From JBARRS01 sp049644345 (GTDB taxonomy: Bacteria; Actinomycetota; Thermoleophilia; Gaiellales; Gaiellaceae), in assembly GCA_049644345.1 (NCBI GenBank), contig JBARRS010000032.1, positions 1 to 8,264 of the forward strand: a stretch of DNA of 8,264 nucleotides, read 5' to 3'. A program made the position numbers and the translations under genes. The notes beneath the pieces are model-generated. The model ran no database searches. It was not told where the DNA came from and saw only the letters and a program-made list of their open reading frames with translations. Below are positions 1 through 4,790 of the stretch, piece by piece. Numbering within the stretch: position 1 is the first letter of the stretch; each line of letters starts with the position of its first letter.

Positions 1-831
1 ACGAAGGAGCAGCGCCTCCGCCGTGTCGTCGAGGACGTGCTCGTCGGCTCAGGCTTCTCCGAGACGTACACGCCGAGCCTCGTCGCCGAGGATCCGGACC
101 CGCGCGCGCTCACGCTGCCGATCCCGCTCTCGAGCGAGCTACGCCAGCTGAGGACGACGCTTGTTTCGAGCCTCGTCGAAGCAGCGCGGCGAAACGTCGA
201 CGTCGGCAACGAGCACATCGCCCTCTTCGAGATCGCGCGCGTCTATCTCCCGCTTCGCAAGGAGAAGCTTCCGGACGAGCGGTGGCACGCCGGGGGCATC
301 GTCGAAGGAGGCTTCCCGCCGGCGAAGGGCGCTGTCGAGGCAATCCACGAGGCGCTTCGCCTCGAGCCGCGCTTCCAGCGGGCCGAGACGCCGCTCCTCC
401 ATCCCGGCAAGACTGCATACGTCGATTCCGGGCTCGTCGGCGAACTGCGGCCGGGGCTGCTCGAGGGCGAGTGGGGCGTCTTCGAGCTCGATCTCCAGAC
501 GCTCTTCGCCGAGGTCGAGGAGCGGGCCCGCTACGAAGATGTGATCACGTACCCAGCACTTCGCCAGGACCTCGCCTTCGCCGTTCCGGAGGCGGTCGAA
601 GCCGGCGAGCTCATCGACGCGGCGCGCGACGCAGCAGGGCCTGAGCTGCGCGAGATGCGCCCGTTCGACGTCTACCGCGGCGAGCAGGTCGGCGAGGGCC
701 GAAAGTCGATCGCTTTCCGCGTCGCCTTCCAGTCGCCGGAGCGGACGCTCACGGACGAGGATGCCGCGGCCCTGCGCGCAAAGATCGTCGAGGCGCTCCG
801 TGAGCGCTTCGACGCCGAGCTGCGGGCGTAG
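1..831 (+). CDS. pheT: Phenylalanine--tRNA ligase beta subunit, C-terminal part (5' end outside window)
   Basis: This is the last 276 residues of the beta subunit of the alpha2-beta2 phenylalanyl-tRNA synthetase, which charges tRNA-Phe in the cytoplasm. The frame is open from base 1 and ends at TAG 829-831. Visible landmarks are the catalytic-like core stretch VGSGFSETYTPSLV near the start of the window, then LRTTLVSSLVEAARRN and LFEIARVY, and HPGKTAYV around base 400. The C-terminal ferredoxin-fold anticodon-binding (FDX-ACB) domain starts near base 547 with YPALRQDLAFAV and contains FDVYRGEQVGEGRKSIAFRV and ERTLTDEDAAALR. Full-length PheT is about 800 residues, so roughly two thirds lies upstream, normally next to pheS. 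The C-terminus looks intact. It is convergent with the next gene (79 bp apart). Identification is very secure. Confidence 0.96.
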   Translation, partial: TKEQRLRRVVEDVLVGSGFSETYTPSLVAEDPDPRALTLPIPLSSELRQLRTTLVSSLVEAARRNVDVGNEHIALFEIARVYLPLRKEKLPDERWHAGGIVEGGFPPAKGAVEAIHEALRLEPRFQRAETPLLHPGKTAYVDSGLVGELRPGLLEGEWGVFELDLQTLFAEVEERARYEDVITYPALRQDLAFAVPEAVEAGELIDAARDAAGPELREMRPFDVYRGEQVGEGRKSIAFRVAFQSPERTLTDEDAAALRAKIVEALRERFDAELRA

Positions 832-857
832 GGTCGGCCCTTGTAATTCCGGCTGCA

Positions 858-881
858 ACCCCTTAAATGAGCCTAAGGGGT
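858..881 (+). terminator. Terminator-like hairpin after pheT
   Basis: ACCCCTTA (858-865) pairs perfectly with TAAGGGGT (874-881) around an 8-nt loop. It sits 27 bp after the pheT stop, in the gap between two convergent genes, so it could end transcription from either side. No T-tract follows on the plus strand. A second TAAGGGG copy at 883-889 could compete for the same left arm. Terminator function is inferred from position and symmetry only. Confidence 0.5.
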
Positions 882-910
882 CTAAGGGGGGTCAGTTGGT
901 CTGGGGGGAC

Positions 911-1339
911 CTAAAACGTCGAGGGGGCGAGCCGCTCCGCGAGCGCTTCCAGCACCTTTCGCTGGATTTCCGGCACGCCTTCGAGCAGGCGCCGGAACGA
1001 GCGCTCGGTGATCACGAGCGCGCGCACGGGCGAGGTAGCGACGACGGTAGCCGTGCGCGGGGAGCGGGAGACGAGCGCGATCTCGCCGAAGAAGTCACCC
1101 GCCTTCAGGGTGTTGATCCTCCTGCCGCCCTTGCGGACGTCCGCCGTCCCCTCGAGGAGGACGAAGAACTCGCGCCCGGGCGCGCCCTCGCGGGTCAGCT
1201 CCTTGCCCTCCCGCAGGTCGATCTCGTCGGCGATCCCGGCGACCTCCTCGAGCTGCCTGCGGGACAGATGAGCGAAGAGCGGGGCGTGTCGGATCAGGTC
1301 GACCTTCTGGTTCCGACGGAGATTTCGCCCGAGCTGCAC
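911..1339 (-). CDS. Stand-alone cyclic nucleotide-binding domain protein (cNMP-binding, Crp-type fold, no HTH)
   Basis: This is a 142-residue cytoplasmic protein with one cyclic-nucleotide-binding beta-roll. Residues 17-32 (RHAPLFAHLSRRQLEE) match the usual start of the domain, and residues 53-64 (APGREFFVLLEG) the central strands. The phosphate-binding cassette is FGEIALVSRSPRTATV at 84-99; it keeps the Glu (E86) and Arg (R95) that bind the sugar and phosphate of cAMP or cGMP in this family. A helix follows and the protein stops at 142 residues, so there is no helix-turn-helix and it is not a complete CRP/FNR regulator. It may act as a ligand-sensing subunit for an unknown partner. The start is GTG 1339-1337: an in-frame stop lies 11 codons upstream, no SD is present, and a TAGACT hexamer lies exactly 7 nt before the GTG, which suggests leaderless initiation. 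Confidence 0.9.
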   Translation of the reverse strand: MQLGRNLRRNQKVDLIRHAPLFAHLSRRQLEEVAGIADEIDLREGKELTREGAPGREFFVLLEGTADVRKGGRRINTLKAGDFFGEIALVSRSPRTATVVATSPVRALVITERSFRRLLEGVPEIQRKVLEALAERLAPSTF

Positions 1340-1352
1340 GACGGCAAGTCTA
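1340..1352 (-). promoter_or_regulatory. Predicted leaderless promoter -10 of the cNMP-binding gene
   Basis: On the minus strand TAGACT (1352-1347) fits the actinobacterial -10 pattern TANNNT. It is followed by 7 nt and the GTG start, placing the predicted transcription start at or next to the G. No TTGACA-like -35 is evident, and there is no Shine-Dalgarno. The call rests on spacing and on the same arrangement at other genes in the window. Confidence 0.5.
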
Positions 1353-1372
1353 GAGCCGCACGGCTGCGGCTC
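1353..1372. promoter_or_regulatory. 20-bp perfect inverted repeat abutting the -10 of the cNMP-binding gene; possible operator
   Basis: GAGCCGCA (1353-1360) and TGCGGCTC (1365-1372) form an 8-bp perfect inverted repeat around the 4-nt loop CGGC. It lies between two divergent gene starts (GTG 1339 on minus, ATG 1423 on plus), so it follows no gene end and is unlikely to be a terminator. It directly touches the predicted -10 at 1347-1352 and would occupy the -10/-35 spacer. A dimeric regulator could bind here. The regulator is unknown. Confidence 0.45.
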
Positions 1373-1410
1373 CTAACGCTGTCCCCTCCTGATCAACGTC
1401 ATCCAACCAC

Positions 1411-1419
1411 GAGGTGGAG
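1411..1419 (+). promoter_or_regulatory. Ribosome binding site deciding the start of the LPFTG protein
   Basis: GAGGTGGAG supplies GAGG 8 nt, and GGAG 3 nt, before ATG 1423. The alternative GTG start at 1414 falls within this motif and has no SD of its own, so ATG 1423 is the better start. Confidence 0.6.
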
Positions 1420-1422
1420 ATC

Positions 1423-2295
1423 ATGAAGCGACTGACAAGAGCTCTCCTGAAGGGCGCTCTGGTCGCATCGATGCTGGCGGCGTTCACGGGAGCCGCGGCA
1501 GCAGGAGGGAACCCGAACAAGGGCTCCGAGACGGCTCCTGGCAAGTCGGCGGCTGCGCCCGGCCAGGAGAAGAAGGCCCAGCAGCAGCCGGCCGAACAAT
1601 CGCCCACGCCGAAGGCGGCCGCGGCCAAGCCCGACGAACAGACGGCAACGCCGGCGACTGCCGTGGCCAAGCAGCACGACCAAGGGAAGGGAACGAAGGA
1701 GGGCAAGTCCAAGTCGAGGACGCATGGCAACTCGCCGAGCTCGCCCTCGTCGCCGTTCAAGACTCCGAGCGGGAAGGCGCGCCAGAACGTGCCGAGCGGT
1801 GCGACTGCCGGTTACGCGGCGCACCCCGAGAGCTTCGGGGGGCCGGGGTCGAGCGGCACGCACAAGTACACCGTCTGCCACAACGGGCACGCCATCACCG
1901 TCGACGTGCATTCGTGGAACGCCCACGTGAACGGCCACGGCGACACGCTCCTGCCCTACGGCACGAAGGGAAAGCGAGCGTGTGGGACCACGAGCCCGGC
2001 GACGCCCGCGACAGCTCCGACCTCGTCCGGCGGCCCTGCGACCACGTCCGCTGCGGTCACCGTTACGAGCAACTCGCACCCGGCCGCCAAGAAGGTGAGA
2101 GTTGACGTCGGCTCCAAGAAGACGATCGCCTCGAAGCGGCCGGCCAAGCCGTCCGGCGGCGTCCCGGTGCCCGTCGCCGTCGTGAAGAAGGGCACGCTCC
2201 CCTTCACGGGCTTCCCGATCTGGATCGCGGTTCTGATCGGGTTCGGCGTGACCGCAGGCGGCTTCGCGCTCAGGCGCATCCGCGCTACGGCATAG
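1423..2295 (+). CDS. Secreted LPFTG (sortase-anchored) cell-wall protein with a Cys/His-rich central motif
   Basis: This 290-residue exported protein has a signal peptide (MKRLTRALLK, then a hydrophobic stretch ending in GAAAAG near residue 27). A low-complexity Ala/Pro/Lys/Ser/Gln linker (28-145) follows, then a compact segment at 147-188 containing KYTVCHNGHAITVDVHSWNA and HVNGHGD, and a second Thr/Ser/Pro linker. The C-terminal sorting signal is LPFTG (259-263), a ~20-residue hydrophobic segment and the basic tail RRIRATA. In the known sortase route, cleavage between Thr and Gly links the protein to peptidoglycan. C152, H153, H156, H163, H168, H172 and C187 could form a metal site or disulfide; this is inference. 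ATG 1423 is preferred because GAGG and GGAG (1411-1419) precede it; an in-frame GTG at 1414 lies inside that site. No sortase gene is in the window. Confidence 0.85.
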   Translation: MKRLTRALLKGALVASMLAAFTGAAAAGGNPNKGSETAPGKSAAAPGQEKKAQQQPAEQSPTPKAAAAKPDEQTATPATAVAKQHDQGKGTKEGKSKSRTHGNSPSSPSSPFKTPSGKARQNVPSGATAGYAAHPESFGGPGSSGTHKYTVCHNGHAITVDVHSWNAHVNGHGDTLLPYGTKGKRACGTTSPATPATAPTSSGGPATTSAAVTVTSNSHPAAKKVRVDVGSKKTIASKRPAKPSGGVPVPVAVVKKGTLPFTGFPIWIAVLIGFGVTAGGFALRRIRATA

Positions 2296-2315
2296 GCACG
2301 GATTCGTTGTGAGGC

Positions 2316-2345
2316 AAGCGGGGCGGCCGAGCGGCCGCCCCGCTT
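2316..2345 (+). terminator. Strong 13-bp stem-loop terminator after the LPFTG gene
   Basis: AAGCGGGGCGGCC (2316-2328) pairs perfectly with GGCCGCCCCGCTT (2333-2345) around the tetraloop GAGC. It begins 20 bp after the TAG stop. There is no T-run after it, which is common for terminators of GC-rich actinobacteria. It separates this gene from the cupredoxin gene, suggesting they are transcribed separately. Confidence 0.75.
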
Positions 2346-2413
2346 CGCTGCAACTGGAATCCGAGTCCGTCGTCTCATCCGTAGTGAACTAGCGTGTTCG
2401 TGTCGTCAGTGGA

Positions 2414-2419
2414 AAGGAG
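2414..2419 (+). promoter_or_regulatory. Ribosome binding site deciding the TTG start of the cupredoxin gene
   Basis: AAGGAG lies 6 nt before TTG 2426. Translation from this TTG immediately gives a signal peptide (MRPVFLLVAAAA), which confirms the unusual start codon. Confidence 0.7.
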
Positions 2420-2425
2420 CTCTCC

Positions 2426-3070
2426 TTGAGGCCCGTATTCCTGCTTGTCGCCGCAGCGGCCGCCGTGGCTGTGCTCGCCCTTCCTGCGTCGGGCGCCGAC
2501 ACGCCGGTCCTTCTCGCCAGCGTCGGCTCCCCAGGCTCAGGAAACGCGTATGTGATCTCGCTCAAGGACGTCGCCGGCAACCGTGTCACGCACCTCCAGC
2601 CGGGGACGTACCAGATCGAGGTCCAGGACTACGCCACAATCCACAACTTCGACTTGTCTGGCCCGGGCGTGAGTGAGGCCACCACAGTCGAGGGCACCGG
2701 CCCGGCTACGTGGACCGTTACCTTCACGAACGGGTCCTACCACTACCAATGCGACGCCCACCCGACGCTGATCAAGGGCGATTTCGTCGTCGGGAAGGTT
2801 TTGCACGGACAGGTCGGACCCAAGCAGACGATCTCGCTTCGCGACCAGACCGGCGCCCGGGTCAAGTCGCTCACGGCAGGCAGCTACCCGTTGACCGTCA
2901 GGGACTCGAGCCGCACCGACAACTTCCACCTGACCGGCCCCGGAGTGAACAAGAAGACCGGTGTGCGCTCGCGCGGGACGAGCAACTGGCGACTGAGCTT
3001 CAAGACCGGCACCTACCGCTTCCGCTCTGACGCGCACAAGCGCCTGAGCGGTAGCTTCTCGGTGAAGTAA
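2426..3070 (+). CDS. Exported tandem cupredoxin-like protein, second domain lacking copper ligands
   Basis: This is a 214-residue secreted protein. A signal peptide (1-23, ending LALPASGAD) is followed by two homologous cupredoxin-like domains, roughly 27-123 and 126-214. In domain 1 the type-1 copper ligands can be assigned as His73 (in TIHNFDLSGPGV), Cys109 and His112 (in YHYQCDAHP); the usual axial Met position holds Leu115/Ile116 (TLIKGDF). In domain 2 the matching places are Asp165 (TDNFHLTGPGV) for His73 and Ser201 (YRFRSDAHK) for Cys109, while His204 remains, so domain 2 should not hold type-1 copper. Likely roles are extracytoplasmic copper binding or electron transfer; partners are unknown. 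There is no membrane anchor or LPXTG motif. TTG 2426 is the start, with AAGGAG 6 nt upstream. It is convergent with the DUF3618 gene, only 7 bp away and with no visible terminator between. Confidence 0.87.
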   Translation: MRPVFLLVAAAAAVAVLALPASGADTPVLLASVGSPGSGNAYVISLKDVAGNRVTHLQPGTYQIEVQDYATIHNFDLSGPGVSEATTVEGTGPATWTVTFTNGSYHYQCDAHPTLIKGDFVVGKVLHGQVGPKQTISLRDQTGARVKSLTAGSYPLTVRDSSRTDNFHLTGPGVNKKTGVRSRGTSNWRLSFKTGTYRFRSDAHKRLSGSFSVK

Positions 3071-3077
3071 GAGAGGG

Positions 3078-3284
3078 CTAGTCGCGGCGGCGGGCGAGCA
3101 GCCTGATCGTCGCGCCGATCCCGCCGGCGACGAGGAAGCCGGCGCCGAGCGCCCCGGCGGCGAGCACCGGCAGCTTCGATCTCAGGTCGAAGCGGCGTAG
3201 CGAGTCGACCGCGTCGGCCAGTTGCTCGCGCTCCTGCTGAATGTCGCGGCGGACGTCGTCTGTGGTGCGGCTGTTACCGCCCAT
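3078..3284 (-). CDS. DUF3618-like small membrane protein
   Basis: This is a 68-residue protein with an amphipathic N-terminal segment (TTDDVRRDIQQEREQLADAV, residues 7-26) resembling the DUF3618 signature (an I-x-x-D-I-x-x-x-R-x-x-L-A-x-x-V-D-x-L pattern). One predicted transmembrane helix follows (about 39-62, Ala/Gly-rich), then a short basic tail (RLLARRRD). It starts at ATG 3284 and ends with TAG. It is the last gene of the minus-strand operon and overlaps the end of the Holin-X-like gene by 11 bp, indicating translational coupling. DUF3618 proteins have no established biochemical function; in Actinobacteria they commonly sit next to Holin-X and DUF4235 genes, as here. Family assignment is from motif memory, not a search. 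Confidence 0.8.
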   Translation of the reverse strand: MGGNSRTTDDVRRDIQQEREQLADAVDSLRRFDLRSKLPVLAAGALGAGFLVAGGIGATIRLLARRRD

Positions 3285-3672
3285 CGCTCCGGAGCGCCTG
3301 CGTCGTCAGCTTCGCCTCGTCGATCGCCTGCTTGGGCACGGGGGGCGTTCCGCGCCTGATCGCAGCCGCGCCGATTGCGCCGAGTACCCCTGCGAGGAGC
3401 ACGAGGCCGCCCGCGACGATCAGAAGCGCGAGCCACGTCGACAGCGTCGTCGCGAGCGCGGCCGCGCCGGCCGCGAGCCCGAATCCAACCGCGAGCAGGA
3501 GGAAGAGGCCGGCGCCGATCGCCGTCGCGATGCCGATCCCGAGCGCCGCGACCTTGCGCTTCAGCTCGAGAGCTGCGAGCTCGAGCTCGAGCCGCGCGAG
3601 CGTGCTCGCGTGCTCGGCGACCTGCTTTGCAGCCCCCCCGAGGCCCGGCGACTCAGTCTCGCTGGTGGGCAT
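3274..3672 (-). CDS. Holin-X / DUF1469 (Phage_holin_3_6) family membrane protein
   Basis: This 132-residue protein has an N-terminal amphipathic helix (about 14-43, containing VAEHASTLARLELELAALEL) followed by two Ala/Gly/Leu-rich transmembrane segments (about 44-73 and 79-105) and a basic-to-polar tail. This layout matches the actinobacterial Holin-X family (DUF1469). Despite the name, there are no phage genes nearby, so a chromosomal envelope role is more likely than lysis. It starts at ATG 3672. Its start overlaps the end of the upstream gene by 20 bp and its end overlaps the DUF3618 gene by 11 bp, so the three are probably co-translated. Confidence 0.85.
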   Translation of the reverse strand: MPTSETESPGLGGAAKQVAEHASTLARLELELAALELKRKVAALGIGIATAIGAGLFLLLAVGFGLAAGAAALATTLSTWLALLIVAGGLVLLAGVLGAIGAAAIRRGTPPVPKQAIDEAKLTTQALRSDGR

Positions 3673-4030
3673 GGCTCCTCGAGTCGATCACGTGGGCGGC
3701 GAGCAGCCCGAGCGCGAACGCCGCTCCGATCACGAGCAGCGGGCCGGGGCCGCCGCGGCCGCGCGGCTTCCTTGGGTTCGGGTTCGGCGCGGGCTCACGC
3801 GGGGCTACCGGCGGGCTCGCCTGCTCCGTGGGTGCACGGCCTCGCGCGCGGGCCGCGATCAGGCTCGGCTTCAGCTTGCGGAGGAAGACAGCGTCCTCGG
3901 CGAGCTCGCCCGCGATCTTCGCGCCCATCCCGCCGCTGCGCGCGGCGTCGGCGGCCAGACCCTGCAGCTTGTCCGCTCCGCGCTCGATCAGCCGGTCGAG
4001 CTTCCTCGTCACGGTGGTCACGGTCGTCAA
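3653..4030 (-). CDS. Hypothetical single-pass membrane protein of the Holin-X/DUF3618 operon
   Basis: I do not recognise this 125-residue protein. It has a charged, probably helical N-terminal half (RKLDRLIERGADKLQGLAAD, then GELAEDAVFLRKLKPSLIAA), a Pro/Arg-rich linker (about 61-95, with PPVAPREPAPNPNPRKPRG), one predicted transmembrane helix (about 97-114) and a short His-containing tail. The chosen start is TTG 4030-4028, preceded by GAGGAAA (4042-4036) with a 5-nt spacer and lying 2 nt after the stop of the upstream 42-aa gene. GTG 4021 is an alternative. Extending to the next upstream start (4144) would add 38 Arg/Gly-rich residues that merely overlap the 42-aa gene, so I rejected that. 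Its place in the operon suggests an envelope role. Confidence 0.72.
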   Translation of the reverse strand: MTTVTTVTRKLDRLIERGADKLQGLAADAARSGGMGAKIAGELAEDAVFLRKLKPSLIAARARGRAPTEQASPPVAPREPAPNPNPRKPRGRGGPGPLLVIGAAFALGLLAAHVIDSRSHAHQRD

Positions 4031-4032
4031 GC

Positions 4033-4161
4033 CTATTTCCTCGCGGGGGGTTCCTCGCCGGTCGTGAGACGCCAGATCCCCGACGCCACGCGTCTGGCCG
4101 CCAGTGCAGCGGCGGCCGCCACCCCGGCGTACAGGCCTGACCACAACAGTCTCCGCAGCAT
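4033..4161 (-). CDS. 42-aa DUF4235-like small membrane protein, first gene of the operon
   Basis: This short ORF runs from ATG 4161-4159 to TAG 4035-4033. The protein has an Ala-rich hydrophobic segment (about 5-22, WSGLYAGVAAAAALAA), then RRVASGIW and the C-terminal WRLTTGEEPPARK. The W-x-x-x-T-G-x-x-P-P ending and the single hydrophobic helix resemble DUF4235, which in Actinobacteria neighbours Holin-X and DUF3618 genes; that context strengthens the call. AAGGTG 6 nt before the ATG is a plausible SD. The stop is only 2 nt before the TTG of the next gene, whose own SD (GAGGAAA) lies at the end of this coding region. DUF4235 proteins are normally longer, so this is a minimal form. It is easily missed because of its length. 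Confidence 0.72.
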   Translation of the reverse strand: MLRRLLWSGLYAGVAAAAALAARRVASGIWRLTTGEEPPARK

Positions 4162-4197
4162 CCTCGGCACCTTACCGCGGAACGGAGGAGCAAAACC

Positions 4198-4217
4198 TGA
4201 ATAGTTATGCTCGCCGT
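4198..4217 (+). promoter_or_regulatory. argR promoter: ARG-box-like site overlapping a leaderless -10
   Basis: TGAATAGTTATGCT (4198-4211) resembles an ARG box (E. coli consensus TGAAT-WWWW-ATTCA): the left half is perfect, the centre is mostly A/T and the right half is only partly kept. Its last six bases TATGCT (4206-4211) also fit the -10 pattern TANNNT, with 6 nt to the argR ATG at 4218. ArgR bound here would block its own promoter, as expected for autoregulation, and could also affect the divergent operon that starts at 4161. No -35 match is obvious. Confidence 0.5.
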
Positions 4218-4694
4218 ATGCATTCCGAGGGGGCGCGCTTGGGCAAGCCGGAGCGGCAGCGATTGATCGCGAGCGTCGTCACGCGTCGCCGAGTCGGCAG
4301 CCAGCTCGAGCTTCAGGGCGTGCTCGCCGCGGCGGGCTGCCACGTAACTCAGGCCACGATCTCCCGGGACATCCGCGACCTCGGGCTCCAGAAGACGCGT
4401 GACGTGCTCGGCCGGCCGCGCTACGCGCTCCCGGAAGGGCCACGCCGGCTGGAACCGCGGGAGGCGCTTGCCTCGGTGCTGGGCCAGTTCGGCCGGGCGG
4501 TCACGGCTGCCCAGAGCGTGGTCGTCGTCCAGTCGGAGACCGGCTCGGCCCCGGCGATCGCCCGCGCGCTCGATCGGCTCGAGCATCCGAAGGTGGTCGG
4601 CACGCTCGCCGGCGACGACACCTGCCTCGTCATCACGCGGGATTCCGCCGACGCACGCATGGTGGCCGGCGAGCTCGCCGCGGCGATTGATTGA
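4218..4694 (+). CDS. argR: Arginine repressor ArgR
   Basis: This 158-residue hexameric-type transcription regulator controls arginine metabolism with L-arginine as corepressor. The N-terminal winged helix contains KPERQRLIASVV and the recognition region HVTQATISRDIRDLGL, matching the family SRDI motif. The C-terminal oligomerisation and arginine-binding domain has GSAPAIARALDRL and GTLAGDDTCLVITR, including the conserved GDDT that contacts arginine. The length fits the family (about 150-170). ATG 4218 is chosen because a TATGCT -10 lies 6 nt upstream, giving a leaderless mRNA. TTG 4239 (151 aa) is a real alternative, with GAGGGGG 5 nt before it and a better alignment with short ArgR N-termini. 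No arg biosynthetic genes are in the window, so the gene may stand alone here. It is divergent from the DUF4235-like operon by 56 bp. Confidence 0.95.
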   Translation: MHSEGARLGKPERQRLIASVVTRRRVGSQLELQGVLAAAGCHVTQATISRDIRDLGLQKTRDVLGRPRYALPEGPRRLEPREALASVLGQFGRAVTAAQSVVVVQSETGSAPAIARALDRLEHPKVVGTLAGDDTCLVITRDSADARMVAGELAAAID

Positions 4695-4698
4695 GCTG

Positions 4699-4738
4699 GA
4701 GGAGGTCGAGCGGGCCGCAGACACCGCCCGACCTCCTC
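4699..4738 (+). terminator. Terminator hairpin after argR (shared with convergent gene)
   Basis: GAGGAGGTCG (4699-4708) pairs with CGACCTCCTC (4729-4738). After one A-C mismatch, GCGG/CCGC extends the stem by 4 bp over a ~10-nt loop. It starts 4 bp after the argR stop, lies between two convergent genes and could act in both directions. There is no T-tract; the rest of the gap to 4790 shows nothing notable. Confidence 0.7.
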
Positions 4739-4790
4739 AAGGACCCCGGCAGTTAGATGCCGTGCGCACGCAAGACCTTCGCCTCGAATT

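Noticed and set aside
139..858. 239-codon minus-strand ORF opposite pheT
   Set aside because: It is the antisense frame of a clearly identified pheT and shows no recognisable domain.
1414..1422. GTG 1414 as start of the LPFTG protein
   Set aside because: The GTG lies inside the likely ribosome binding site; ATG 1423 gives a cleaner signal peptide.
3274..3672. Prophage or lysis cassette suggested by the Holin-X name
   Set aside because: No endolysin, integrase or structural phage gene is present, and the neighbours are typical chromosomal actinobacterial membrane proteins.
4031..4144. Upstream extension of the 125-aa membrane protein to 4144
   Set aside because: This stretch encodes the 42-aa DUF4235-like protein in another frame, and TTG 4030 has its own SD.
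3241..4204. Long plus-strand ORFs opposite the small membrane-protein operon
   Set aside because: They are Arg/Ala/Ser-rich with no domain sense, while the minus strand gives membrane helices, SD sites and coupled stop/start codons.
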